Source of the DNA: DUUS01 sp964416365
GTDB taxonomy: Bacteria; Bacillota_I; Bacilli_A; RF39; UBA660
DNA: 36,490 nt
Direction of reading: 5' to 3'
Assembly (NCBI GenBank): GCA_964416365.1
Contig: CAYQDO010000004.1
Coordinates: 1 to 36,490, forward strand
A program made the position numbers and the translations under genes. Within the stretch, counting starts at the first letter, position 1; each line of letters opens with the position of its first letter. The notes beneath the pieces are model-generated. The model was not told where the DNA came from and did not search any database. It was given only the letters and a program-made list of their open reading frames with translations. Of this stretch, positions 24,405-32,556 are shown piece by piece.

Positions 24405-26357
24405 ATGAAAAAGGATATTTTTGAAGAACTTATCGTTGTCAAAAGAAGTGGGCAACGAGTTAGTTTTAATAACTATAAAATTGCAGTAGCCATCAAACAA
24501 GCCTTTGATCATGTTTTTGATGCCTATAATGAAAAAGAAGTAAATAAAGTATATGAAGATGTACTTCAATATATTGAAACTAATTATGTCGATCGTAAAA
24601 CTATTAATGTTGAAGATATTCAAGATATAATTGAAAATAAATTAAAAGAAGAAAAACATCATAAAGTTCATGTAGCTTTCAGTGAATATCGTCAAAAAAG
24701 AGCTGTCTCTCGTCAAGTGTTTAAAGTTAAGCAACAAAGTAAATTTATCAAAACTATGGAAAAAATAGCTGAGGATAATGTTTTACGCAGTGATAATAAT
24801 TATAAACCAAAAGATCTTTTAGTTCATTATGGTAAGAATGTGGTAAAAGGTTTTTCTAAGTCATATTTAATAGACAATAAATATTTAAGAGCGCATGATG
24901 AAGGAAACATTTTTATCCATGATATGGAATTATTTCCTTTAGGAGTATTATCCAGTGTTCATTTAAATTTAAAAAGTATTATAGACAAGAACAATTCTTT
25001 AAGTGAACTGTTATGTCATTTTATAAAAGTAAAAGATGAAGTTTATGGAGAAATAAATATTCCTGCTGTGGATTTTCTTTTAGAAAATTGGGTAGTTAAT
25101 CATTATCGAACTTATTTCCGTGAATATATTATTAGATATTTCAAAATTACCGGCTTTTATGAATATGTGAATATAAAAAAGATATTAGAACAAATCGATA
25201 AAGAAATGATTTTTGAATTAGATTTATTAAAATATCAAAATTATATTTTTTCTAAACAAGTCGAGGATATTTTTAAACAATGCAGTGAAGATGCTGTGGA
25301 TAAAACAAAAGAAGATTTACTATATGATTTAACTAATGTTTTAAAATTTATAGACGAAGAAAAAAACTATAGCATTAGTTTTGGTACCAATTTTTCTAAA
25401 CTTGGGGAATTTATTAACTTAATAATTCTGGAAAGTTTGAAAAAATTATTACCTTTAAAAAATCTAAAAATAATTTTTAAAATTAAGCGCAATGAATCCA
25501 AATATCTTTCTTCGGTAAGTGAGATAATTAAAGCCGGAGAGGATTTACTACTAACTTTTGTTGATAACACGTTTAATAAAGATAATTTTGAAGTTGAATA
25601 TTTTGCTGATGGAACCAGATTGTTTGAAAACGTTAATACAAGCGATCGTGAGTCAGTAGGCCGAATGGTTGTGGCACGTACCTCATTAAACCTTGCTCGT
25701 TTAGGTTTAAAACATCGTAATAGTAATATCAGAGAATTTTATCAAGAACTTATGGATAATTTGGAACTTGCTAAAAACAATTTATTACTTTCTTTTGAAA
25801 CTATTGGTAATAAAACTCAAGCTAATTATCAATCATTGTTCTATAATAATATTTTTGATGATGAAAAATTAGAAGAAGGAAATAAAATTCGGAAGGTAAT
25901 AAAAAATGGTACCTTGTTGGTTGGCGTTGTTGGATTAAAAGAATGTGTTTTGGCTTTAACGGAAGATAATATTAAACAGTTTAAATTAGCTACCGAAATA
26001 CTAGAATTTTTAAATAAAAAATGCCGTGAATTTGAAAATGTAACCAAGTTAAATTTTCAAATATATGAACCAAATGAAAATATTGTGAGAAAAGAATTTA
26101 TGGCGTTAGATAAAGCTATATATGGAATCAACAAGAATATTACGGAAGATAGTAAATATGATCTTATTTCTAATCTTGGGGTTATTAAAGAAGATTATAA
26201 GAAACAAGCTACTTTTCAAAAATTATTTATTGGTGGCAATTTATTGGAAATAAATTTGCCAGCTCACACAAGTGAAAAACGCCTTCTAAATTTGATTGAA
26301 GATTTAATTGATAGTGACATTGGCTTAATTAAAATTAAAGTAGGAAAGAAGGATTAA
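24405..26357 (+). CDS. Degenerate NrdD paralogue with ATP cone, lacking catalytic residues
   Basis: 650 residues. An N-terminal ATP cone (about 10-100: VVKRSGQRVSFNNYKI, INVEDIQDIIE) is followed by an NrdD-like barrel, seen in LRAHDEGNIFIHDMELFPLG (161-180), EINIPAVDFLLENW, FENVNTSDRESVGRM and GTLLVGVVGLKEC. Compared with the class III NrdD consensus I remember, the TTCCQ site is LSSVH (S183, S184) and the MGCR thiyl loop is ADGTR, with Asp402 where cysteine is expected. The protein ends at GLIKIKVGKKD, just before where the zinc cysteines and the glycyl-radical loop should start. It is therefore almost certainly not a reductase. It begins the operon and sits 1 base before nrdG. A regulatory or structural role linked to nucleotide binding by the cone is inferred. 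Confidence 0.85.
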   Translation: MKKDIFEELIVVKRSGQRVSFNNYKIAVAIKQAFDHVFDAYNEKEVNKVYEDVLQYIETNYVDRKTINVEDIQDIIENKLKEEKHHKVHVAFSEYRQKRAVSRQVFKVKQQSKFIKTMEKIAEDNVLRSDNNYKPKDLLVHYGKNVVKGFSKSYLIDNKYLRAHDEGNIFIHDMELFPLGVLSSVHLNLKSIIDKNNSLSELLCHFIKVKDEVYGEINIPAVDFLLENWVVNHYRTYFREYIIRYFKITGFYEYVNIKKILEQIDKEMIFELDLLKYQNYIFSKQVEDIFKQCSEDAVDKTKEDLLYDLTNVLKFIDEEKNYSISFGTNFSKLGEFINLIILESLKKLLPLKNLKIIFKIKRNESKYLSSVSEIIKAGEDLLLTFVDNTFNKDNFEVEYFADGTRLFENVNTSDRESVGRMVVARTSLNLARLGLKHRNSNIREFYQELMDNLELAKNNLLLSFETIGNKTQANYQSLFYNNIFDDEKLEEGNKIRKVIKNGTLLVGVVGLKECVLALTEDNIKQFKLATEILEFLNKKCREFENVTKLNFQIYEPNENIVRKEFMALDKAIYGINKNITEDSKYDLISNLGVIKEDYKKQATFQKLFIGGNLLEINLPAHTSEKRLLNLIEDLIDSDIGLIKIKVGKKD

Positions 26358-26358
26358 T

Positions 26359-27045
26359 ATGAATATATGTGGATTAGAAAAACTAACAGTTACAGATTAT
26401 CCTGGATATGTATCATGTATTATTTTTACGCAAGGATGTAACTTTAATTGTCCATTTTGCCATAATTCTTCTTTAATTCCTTTTGGTAAAGGAACTGTAA
26501 CTGAAGATGAAGTATTTGCTTATTTAGAAAAGCGTAAAAAGATTTTGGATGGTGTAGTAATTACTGGTGGTGAGCCTCTATTACAACTAAATATTAAGGA
26601 CTTTATTAAGAAAATAAAAGACTTAGGTTTGAAGGTTAAGCTAGATACTAATGGAACCAATTATAAAATGTTAAAAGAATTAATAGATGACGGTTTAATT
26701 GATTATATAGCTATGGATATTAAAAATGATATGGCTAATTATGAAGCAATATCTGGATATAAGAAATTTAATTTTAATAGTGTTAAAGAAACCATTAAAT
26801 TAATTGAGTCTTCCAATATTGATTACGAATTTAGGACAACCTTGGTAAAGGAATATCATAAGTACCAAAATATAGAAAACATCTGTGAATTTATAAATCA
26901 AAAAAGTAAATATTATTTACAAAATTTCGAAAATAATGAAGCCGTACTTACCGGAGGACTACATGGTTTTGCCGAAGGTGAATTAAAAAATATGGCTGAA
27001 AAACTAAAGGAAAAACACTCTAATATCATCATTAGAGGTTTATAA
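26359..27045 (+). CDS. nrdG: NrdG, anaerobic ribonucleotide reductase activating enzyme
   Basis: Radical SAM activase that creates the glycyl radical on NrdD. It begins NICGLEKLTVTDYPGYVSCIIFTQGCNFNCPFCHN, with the cluster cysteines C27, C31 and C34. Further signs are the TGGEPLLQ SAM-binding motif and the LDTNGT strand. The 228-residue form with this start belongs to the longer NrdG type, known in many anaerobes. The gene is 1 base after the degenerate NrdD paralogue and 23 bases before true nrdD. The ATG is preceded by AGGAAAGAAGG. Confidence 0.94.
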   Translation: MNICGLEKLTVTDYPGYVSCIIFTQGCNFNCPFCHNSSLIPFGKGTVTEDEVFAYLEKRKKILDGVVITGGEPLLQLNIKDFIKKIKDLGLKVKLDTNGTNYKMLKELIDDGLIDYIAMDIKNDMANYEAISGYKKFNFNSVKETIKLIESSNIDYEFRTTLVKEYHKYQNIENICEFINQKSKYYLQNFENNEAVLTGGLHGFAEGELKNMAEKLKEKHSNIIIRGL

Positions 27046-27068
27046 AAAAACAGAAAGAGGAGTAGAAT

Positions 27069-29402
27069 ATGTACAAAGTAAGAAAAAGAGACGGAAAAAT
27101 TGTAAATTTTGATATTAAAAAAATATCAGAAGCCATTACTAAAGCTTTTGAAGCAGAAGAAACTAGTTATGATCAAGATGTAATTGATTTCTTAGCGTTA
27201 AAAGTTACCGCTGATTTTGCGGGTAAAGTAAAAGAAAACATTGTCGACGTTGAAGACATTCAGGATAGTGTTGAATCAGTACTATCTAAATCTGGGTATA
27301 CTGAAGTAGCAAAAGCTTACATCTTATATCGTAAGCTTCATGAAAAACAAAGAGCTTTAAAATCAACTATGCTTGATTATGCAGATGTAATCAACAGTTA
27401 TATTAATGTAACTGATTGGCGTGTTAAAGAGAATTCTACGGTTACTTATTCAGTAGGTGGTTTAATTTTAGGAAACTCAGGGGCTATTACCGCTAATTAC
27501 TGGTTAAGTGAAGTTTATGATAAAGAAATAGCTGATGCTCATCGTAATTGTGATATTCATTTACATGATTTATCAATGCTTACAGGTTATTGTGCCGGTT
27601 GGAGCTTGAAACAATTAATTCAAGCTGGTTTGGGTGGCGTACCTGGAAAGGTAACTTCCTCACCAGCAAAACACTTAAGTACTTTATGTAACCAAATGGT
27701 TAACTTCCTAGGTATTATGCAAAATGAATGGGCAGGAGCTCAAGCATTCTCATCATTCGATACTTATTTAGCACCATTTGTTAAAATTGATAATCTATCA
27801 TACAAAGAAGTTAAACAATGTCTTCAAAGTTTCATTTATGGAGTAAATACTCCAAGTAGATGGGGAACTCAAGCGCCATTTACTAATATAACTTTAGACT
27901 GGATTGTACCTAATGATTTAGCAGAATTAAATGCTCTCATTGGTGGCAAAGAAGCTGATTTCAAATATAAAGATTGTCAAAAAGAAATGGATATGATTAA
28001 TAAAGCCTTCATCGAAATTATGATTGAAGGTGATGCTAATGGCCGTGGGTTCCAATATCCAATTCCTACTTATTCAGTTACTAAGGATTTTGATTGGTCA
28101 GAAACTGAAAATAATAAATTGTTATTTGAAATGACCGCTAAATATGGCACACCTTACTTCTCAAATTACATTAATAGTGATATGGAACCATCTGATGTCA
28201 GAAGTATGTGTTGTCGTTTAAGACTTGACTTAAGAGAACTTAGAAAAAAATCAGGTGGATTCTTTGGTTCTGGAGAATCAACTGGATCAATTGGGGTCGT
28301 AACTATCAATATGCCAAGAATAGCTTATTTAGCTAAAGATGAAAAAGATTTTTATAATAGACTTGAAAGATTAATGAATGTTTCGGCAAGATCTTTGAAA
28401 ATCAAAAGAAATGTTATTACCAAATTATTAAATGAAGGATTATATCCTTATACAAAAGTATATTTAGGTACATTTGAAAGTCACTTTTCGACAATTGGTT
28501 TACTTGGTATGAATGAAGCATGTTTAAATGCTAAATGGATTCAAAAAGATTTAACTGATGAAAAAGCCCAAAAATTTACTAAAGACGTTTTAAATTATAT
28601 GCGTGAAAAATTATCAGACTACCAAGAAGAGTATGGTGATTTATATAATCTAGAGGCAACACCTGCGGAATCAACAACCTATCGTTTTGCTAAAAAGGAT
28701 AGGAATTTGTTCCCAGATATTATATCTGCAGCATCTGAGGATGAAACACCTTTCTATACTAATAGCTCGCATTTACCAGTTGGATATACAGCAGATATTT
28801 TCACTGCCCTTGATGTTCAAGATGAATTGCAAACTTTATATACTTCGGGGACTGTTTTCCATGCTTTCCTAGGAGAAAGATTGCCTGATTGGCAAGCTGC
28901 CGCAAGCCTAGTAAAAAAGATTGCTGAAAATTATAGTCTTCCATACTATACTATCAGTCCGACTTATTCAGTTTGTCATAATCATGGTTATTTCGTTGGA
29001 GAAGTAAAAACATGTCCAAAATGTGGTGATGATACTGAAGTTTATAGTCGTATTACTGGATACTATCGCCCAGTCAAAAACTGGAATGATGGTAAAGCTC
29101 AAGAATATAAACAAAGAACAACTTACAATGTCGATGAACAAAACTGTTCTGAAGCAAATGTTGAAGACAAAACCTATTTGTTTGGAACAAAAACTTGTCC
29201 AAATTGTAAAACTGCTAAAGAATTACTAAAGAAAGCTAAAATAGATTATGAATATATTGATGCTGAAAAAGAACCTAATATGGCCAAAGAATTTGGAATC
29301 AAGCAAGCTCCAACTTTAGTGGTAATTAAAAATAAAGAAGCAAATCATTATAATAACGTTTCAAACATTAAAAAGTTTATTGAAACAATGCAAATAGCTT
29401 GA
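27069..29402 (+). CDS. nrdD: NrdD, anaerobic ribonucleoside-triphosphate reductase with fused glutaredoxin-like domain
   Basis: Oxygen-sensitive class III reductase making dNTPs. Order of parts: ATP cone (1-95); glycyl-radical barrel with the finger-loop cysteines MCCRLRLDL (C381, C382); zinc site CHNHGYF...CPKCG; glycyl-radical loop RITGYYRPV (G664). A C-terminal extension follows: FGTKTCPNCKTAKELLKKAKIDYEYID, with CPNC (C710-C713), and a cis-Pro motif QAPTLVV. This is a glutaredoxin/thioredoxin fold. The 777 residues are longer than ordinary NrdD because of it. The fused redoxin and the TrxB gene right after point to thiol reduction instead of formate as electron source, as proposed for NrdD2-type enzymes. 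An AAAGAGGAG site precedes the ATG. Confidence 0.95.
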   Translation: MYKVRKRDGKIVNFDIKKISEAITKAFEAEETSYDQDVIDFLALKVTADFAGKVKENIVDVEDIQDSVESVLSKSGYTEVAKAYILYRKLHEKQRALKSTMLDYADVINSYINVTDWRVKENSTVTYSVGGLILGNSGAITANYWLSEVYDKEIADAHRNCDIHLHDLSMLTGYCAGWSLKQLIQAGLGGVPGKVTSSPAKHLSTLCNQMVNFLGIMQNEWAGAQAFSSFDTYLAPFVKIDNLSYKEVKQCLQSFIYGVNTPSRWGTQAPFTNITLDWIVPNDLAELNALIGGKEADFKYKDCQKEMDMINKAFIEIMIEGDANGRGFQYPIPTYSVTKDFDWSETENNKLLFEMTAKYGTPYFSNYINSDMEPSDVRSMCCRLRLDLRELRKKSGGFFGSGESTGSIGVVTINMPRIAYLAKDEKDFYNRLERLMNVSARSLKIKRNVITKLLNEGLYPYTKVYLGTFESHFSTIGLLGMNEACLNAKWIQKDLTDEKAQKFTKDVLNYMREKLSDYQEEYGDLYNLEATPAESTTYRFAKKDRNLFPDIISAASEDETPFYTNSSHLPVGYTADIFTALDVQDELQTLYTSGTVFHAFLGERLPDWQAAASLVKKIAENYSLPYYTISPTYSVCHNHGYFVGEVKTCPKCGDDTEVYSRITGYYRPVKNWNDGKAQEYKQRTTYNVDEQNCSEANVEDKTYLFGTKTCPNCKTAKELLKKAKIDYEYIDAEKEPNMAKEFGIKQAPTLVVIKNKEANHYNNVSNIKKFIETMQIA

Positions 29403-29411
29403 GGTTAAAAA

Positions 29412-30317
29412 ATGTATAACGTTATTATTATAGGAGGTGGACCTGCAGGCATGACTGCAGGTATTTACCTTGCTAGAGCCGGCCTAAAAACTTTAATTTT
29501 AGAGAAAGAAACGATTGGCGGGCAGATTGCTTCTGCTGCCAAAGTAGAAAATTATCCCGGTTATTTAAGTATTAGTGGTGCTGAACTATCGAGTAACATT
29601 TACGATCAAGTTATAAATGCCGGAGCTGATTATGAATTTGAAAATGTTATTAACATCGAAAATGGAGATATAAAAAAAGTCATAACTGAGGATAATAGTT
29701 ATGAATGCCAAACTGTGATAATTGCGACCGGATCTAAATATCGTAAATTAGGTTTAGAAACCGAAGAGAAATTTATAGGAAATGGTCTACATTTCTGTAC
29801 ATCATGTGATGGCTCTTTCTACAAAGACAAGATAGTTGCAGTTATTGGTGGGGCTAATTCAGCATTATGTAATGTTTTATACCTATCAGATATAGCAAAA
29901 AAAGTTTATTTAATATATCGTGGAAATGAATTAAAAGGAGAAAAAGTCATTGCTGATCAATTGATGAAAAAAGAAAATGTTGAAATATTATTTAATACAT
30001 CTGTTGAGAAGATTAACGGAAATGTTTCGGTTGAAAACATTGACATTAAAAAAGAAGGAAAACTAGAGCAACTGAACATTGATGGAATCTTCGTGTCCAT
30101 AGGTATGGATGCTCAAACTGATTTAGTAGATAATTTATTAGAAAAAAATGAATGTAATTATATTGTAAGCTCCGATTGTAAAACTAATCTAGATGGTATA
30201 TTTGTAGCTGGAGATTGCCGGGTCAAAGATTTAAGACAACTTACAACTGCTATGAGTGATGGAGCAATATCTGCTTCACTTGTCATAAAATTTCTGAAAA
30301 ATCAAAAAAAGTATTGA
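29412..30317 (+). CDS. trxB: TrxB-like thioredoxin/redoxin reductase with altered NADPH site
   Basis: FAD enzyme that passes electrons to a redoxin disulfide. It has the FAD motif IIGGGPAGMTAGIYLARAG (7-25), redox cysteines CTSC (C129, C132), the second FAD motif GIFVAGDCR and 301 residues. It lies 9 bases after nrdD, so it likely reduces the glutaredoxin domain of NrdD. The pyridine-nucleotide domain is unusual: VIGGANSALCN in place of the GGGDSAxEE pattern and YRGNELKG in place of HRRDxxRA. The second and third arginines that usually grip the NADPH phosphate are Gly171 and Lys175. NADH or another donor is possible. The stop overlaps a -35 box. Confidence 0.9.
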   Translation: MYNVIIIGGGPAGMTAGIYLARAGLKTLILEKETIGGQIASAAKVENYPGYLSISGAELSSNIYDQVINAGADYEFENVINIENGDIKKVITEDNSYECQTVIIATGSKYRKLGLETEEKFIGNGLHFCTSCDGSFYKDKIVAVIGGANSALCNVLYLSDIAKKVYLIYRGNELKGEKVIADQLMKKENVEILFNTSVEKINGNVSVENIDIKKEGKLEQLNIDGIFVSIGMDAQTDLVDNLLEKNECNYIVSSDCKTNLDGIFVAGDCRVKDLRQLTTAMSDGAISASLVIKFLKNQKKY

Positions 30318-30342
30318 CTTAAATAAATAACTTTGATATATT
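30314..30342 (+). promoter_or_regulatory. Promoter of a small RNA after trxB
   Basis: TTGACT (30314-30319, over the trxB stop), a 17-bp spacer and TATATT (30337-30342) with extended TG at 30334-30335. Expected start about 30349. Confidence 0.65.
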
Positions 30343-30348
30343 ATCTTT

Positions 30349-30414
30349 ACCGAAAGAAATTTATTTCATTCGGTACTGAGCCAAACATGATTCGTTGTGT
30401 TTGGCTCATTTTTT
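30349..30414 (+). ncRNA. Candidate ~65-nt small RNA between trxB and ffh
   Basis: It starts at the first hairpin. Hairpin 1 pairs TACCGAA (30348-30354) with TTCGGTA (30369-30375), with GAAAT/ATTTC as an inner stem separated by an A-A mismatch. Hairpin 2 pairs GAGCCAAACA (30378-30387) with TGTTTGGCTC (30398-30407) over a 10-base loop, then ATTTTTTAT, a strong terminator. The unit has its own promoter. ffh has a separate -10 (TGTATAAT, 30416-30423), so this need not be its leader. It is too short for SRP RNA and carries no recognised class motif. An attenuator for ffh or readthrough from trxB is the other option. Confidence 0.55.
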
Positions 30415-30441
30415 ATGTATAATATTTAATAGGTGATTAAA

Positions 30442-31749
30442 ATGTTTGAATACATGGGAGATAGAATAAATAATGCCATTAAAAATATTAAAGGCATGGG
30501 TCGTATTACTGAAAATAATATCAGTGATGCTATTAAAGAAATTAGAATAGCTTTATTAGAAGCTGATGTTAATTATGAAGTAGTAAAGGAATTTACTAAA
30601 AATGTTAAAGATAAAGCCTTAGGTATGGATGTTGCTAAAACATTAAAGCCTGAGGAATTGTTTATTAAATTAGTTAAAGATGAATTAATAAAATTATTGG
30701 GAGAAGATTACGTTCCTTTAGTAGTAGATAAAAAACCAACAGTTATTATGCTAGTTGGTTTACAAGGATCAGGTAAGACAACTACCTGTGGAAAACTTGC
30801 TAATTTAGTTCGTAAAAAAAATAACAAGAAGCCATTATTAGTAGCTTGTGATATATATAGACCAGCTGCAATAAATCAATTACAGGAAATTGGAGCTTCT
30901 TTAAATATTCCGGTCTTTACTAAGGGTAAAGATAATCCCCGAGAGATTGTTAAAGAAGCATTAGAATATGCCAAAGAAAATAATTTAGATTATATTATTA
31001 TTGATACGGCAGGTAGACTTCATATTGATGAAGAATTAATGAGGGAATTAACTGATTTAAAAGAAATTGCTAATCCTCATGAAATTATTTTAGTTATTGA
31101 TGCTATGATGGGACAAGATGCTATTAATGTAATTAAAGGTTTTAATGAACAGTTAGCTTTAACTGGCTCAATCTTAACTAAGATGGATGGCAATACTAAA
31201 GGTGGTGTCGCGCTATCTATTAGGCATCTAACAAATATTCCAATTAAATTTGTTGGTGATTCAGAAAAACTTGATGGATTATCAGAGTTTTATCCTGAGA
31301 GAATGGCCGAAAGAATTTTGGATATGGGAGATATTCTTTCTATAGCTGAAAAAGCTTCATCGGTAATAGATGAAGGAGAAGCTGAAGATATTGCCAAAAA
31401 AATGCAAAAAGGTAAATTTGATTTAGAGGATTTTTTAAAAACTATGAAACAAATCAAAAAATTAGGACCATTAGAAAATCTTTTTAAACTACTTCCTGGA
31501 GCTCGAAATGCTGGATTAAATAATATAAAAATAGATGAAAAAGAAATGGCTCACGTTGAAGCTATCGTGTTATCTATGACACCTGAAGAAAGAAAACATC
31601 CAGAGATAATTAAAGCAACCAGAAAACAAAGAATAGCTAAGGGTAGTGGTAGAACTGTTCAGGAAGTTAATCGTCTGCTTAATCAGTTTGATAATATGAA
31701 AGATATGATGAAAAAAATGTCAAATGGAAAAATGGATTTACCATTCTAA
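30442..31749 (+). CDS. ffh: Ffh, signal recognition particle GTPase
   Basis: GTPase of the signal recognition particle, which with SRP RNA guides membrane proteins to FtsY and the translocon. The N domain is followed by the G domain with GLQGSGKTTT (106-115), DTAGR and TKMDG. The C-terminal M domain is methionine-rich and ends in a Gly/Met tail (MKDMMKKMSNGKMDLPF). I chose the ATG at 30442 (435 residues), just after AGGTGATTAA; the frame open from GTG at 30433 would begin inside that ribosome binding site. An own -10 (TGTATAAT, 30416-30423) lies upstream. FtsY and ylxM are not seen beside it. Confidence 0.96.
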   Translation: MFEYMGDRINNAIKNIKGMGRITENNISDAIKEIRIALLEADVNYEVVKEFTKNVKDKALGMDVAKTLKPEELFIKLVKDELIKLLGEDYVPLVVDKKPTVIMLVGLQGSGKTTTCGKLANLVRKKNNKKPLLVACDIYRPAAINQLQEIGASLNIPVFTKGKDNPREIVKEALEYAKENNLDYIIIDTAGRLHIDEELMRELTDLKEIANPHEIILVIDAMMGQDAINVIKGFNEQLALTGSILTKMDGNTKGGVALSIRHLTNIPIKFVGDSEKLDGLSEFYPERMAERILDMGDILSIAEKASSVIDEGEAEDIAKKMQKGKFDLEDFLKTMKQIKKLGPLENLFKLLPGARNAGLNNIKIDEKEMAHVEAIVLSMTPEERKHPEIIKATRKQRIAKGSGRTVQEVNRLLNQFDNMKDMMKKMSNGKMDLPF

Positions 31750-31778
31750 AAACATATTTAATATATGTTTTATTTTTA
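31749..31778 (+). terminator. Terminator of ffh
   Basis: AAAACATAT (31749-31757) pairs with ATATGTTTT (31763-31771) over TTAAT, then ATTTTTAT. The stem is A/T rich, so moderate. Confidence 0.6.
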
Positions 31779-31780
31779 TA

Positions 31781-31809
31781 TTGACAAGCGTATAAAATAC
31801 ACTTATAAT
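31781..31809 (+). promoter_or_regulatory. Consensus promoter with an operator in its spacer (Nudix regulator, site A)
   Basis: TTGACA (31781-31786), 17 bp and TATAAT (31804-31809): both boxes are perfect. The spacer is exactly AGCGTAT-AAA-ATACACT (31787-31803), a palindrome with one mismatch, extended by A and T to 19 bp. It is the same layout as the LexA box upstream. The matching sequence returns before the operon at 32557 (site B). Confidence 0.8.
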
Positions 31810-31827
31810 AAAATTGGATGTGATGGT

Positions 31828-32502
31828 ATGGAAGTAAACAATCCTTTATATAAGAATATCGGAATACATGTTATAGCTTCTATTTTTACAGTTGAAAAAG
31901 GTGTTGTTAAAGTACTTTTGATACGAAGAAAAAATGATCCTTATAAAAATCAATGGGCTTTAGTTGGTGGGGCATTATATAATAATGAAGAATTAAATCA
32001 AGCTATTAATCGGGAAATATTTGAAAAAACCGGAATGGTAGATATTAATGTTTCAAAATTTGAAGTATTTGGTAAAGTGGATCGTTCGCCAATTCAAAGG
32101 ATGATCGCGATAGGATACATCGGAGTAATTGATACGGAAAGAGTCAATATTCTAAAGGAAACATTAAAAACTTCAGATGCAGATTGGTTTCCACTAGATA
32201 AAATACCTAAACTGGCTTATGATCATGAAGAAATCTTAAAGGCCGCTATAGATGAACTTAAAAAGAGAATAGGGGAATCTAACATTTTAAAATCCCTGTA
32301 TCCAGAAGGATTTACGATGCCAGAAATCCAAAAAGTATATGAAACAATATTAAATAAGACATTTGATAAAAGAAATTTCCGGAAGAAAATACTGAGTTTG
32401 GGAATAATCAATGATACAAAAAAATTTAAAATATTTGAAGGTACTAAACCAGCTAAGTTTTATAAATTTAAGGCTCATAAAAAGAGTAAAAATGTATTAT
32501 AA
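31828..32502 (+). CDS. Nudix-winged-helix transcription regulator (NrtR-like)
   Basis: 224 residues. An N-terminal Nudix domain (about 10-140) carries GALYNNEELNQAINREIFEKTGM (positions 48-70); the box matches GX5EX7REUXE but the final glutamate of the metal cluster is Lys67, suggesting binding without hydrolysis. The C-terminal part, YPEGFTMPEIQKVYETI and NKTFDKRNFRKKILSLGII, is a winged helix as in NrtR repressors, which sense NAD- or nucleotide-derived compounds. The start ATG 31828 follows GGATGTGA. The promoter has an operator in its spacer and the same palindrome precedes the next operon, so it is probably an autorepressor that also controls the downstream genes. The ligand is unknown. 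Confidence 0.85.
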   Translation: MEVNNPLYKNIGIHVIASIFTVEKGVVKVLLIRRKNDPYKNQWALVGGALYNNEELNQAINREIFEKTGMVDINVSKFEVFGKVDRSPIQRMIAIGYIGVIDTERVNILKETLKTSDADWFPLDKIPKLAYDHEEILKAAIDELKKRIGESNILKSLYPEGFTMPEIQKVYETILNKTFDKRNFRKKILSLGIINDTKKFKIFEGTKPAKFYKFKAHKKSKNVL

Positions 32503-32516
32503 ATACATTTTTATAA
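32488..32516 (+). terminator. Terminator of the Nudix regulator
   Basis: An 11-bp stem AAAAATGTATT (32488-32498) with AATACATTTTT (32502-32512) and loop ATA, overlapping the stop codon. It separates the regulator from the operon at 32557. Its low G+C makes it moderate. Confidence 0.6.
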
Positions 32517-32525
32517 ATAAATATA

Positions 32526-32544
32526 AAGTGTAAAAAATACACTT
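32526..32544. promoter_or_regulatory. Operator site B of the Nudix regulator
   Basis: AAGTGTA-AAAAA-TACACTT is a perfect 7-bp inverted repeat. Read as AGTGTAA-AAA-ATACACT it lines up with site A base for base, except for two positions. It lies right before the GGAGGAGG ribosome binding site of the kinase gene; TATAAA at 32522-32527 could be its -10, so bound protein would block transcription. Confidence 0.75.
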
Positions 32545-32556
32545 GGAGGAGGAATT

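Noticed and set aside
30349..30414. SRP RNA gene beside ffh
   Set aside because: The candidate is only about 65 bases and lacks the long rod shape and the GNRA-capped conserved internal loops of SRP RNA.
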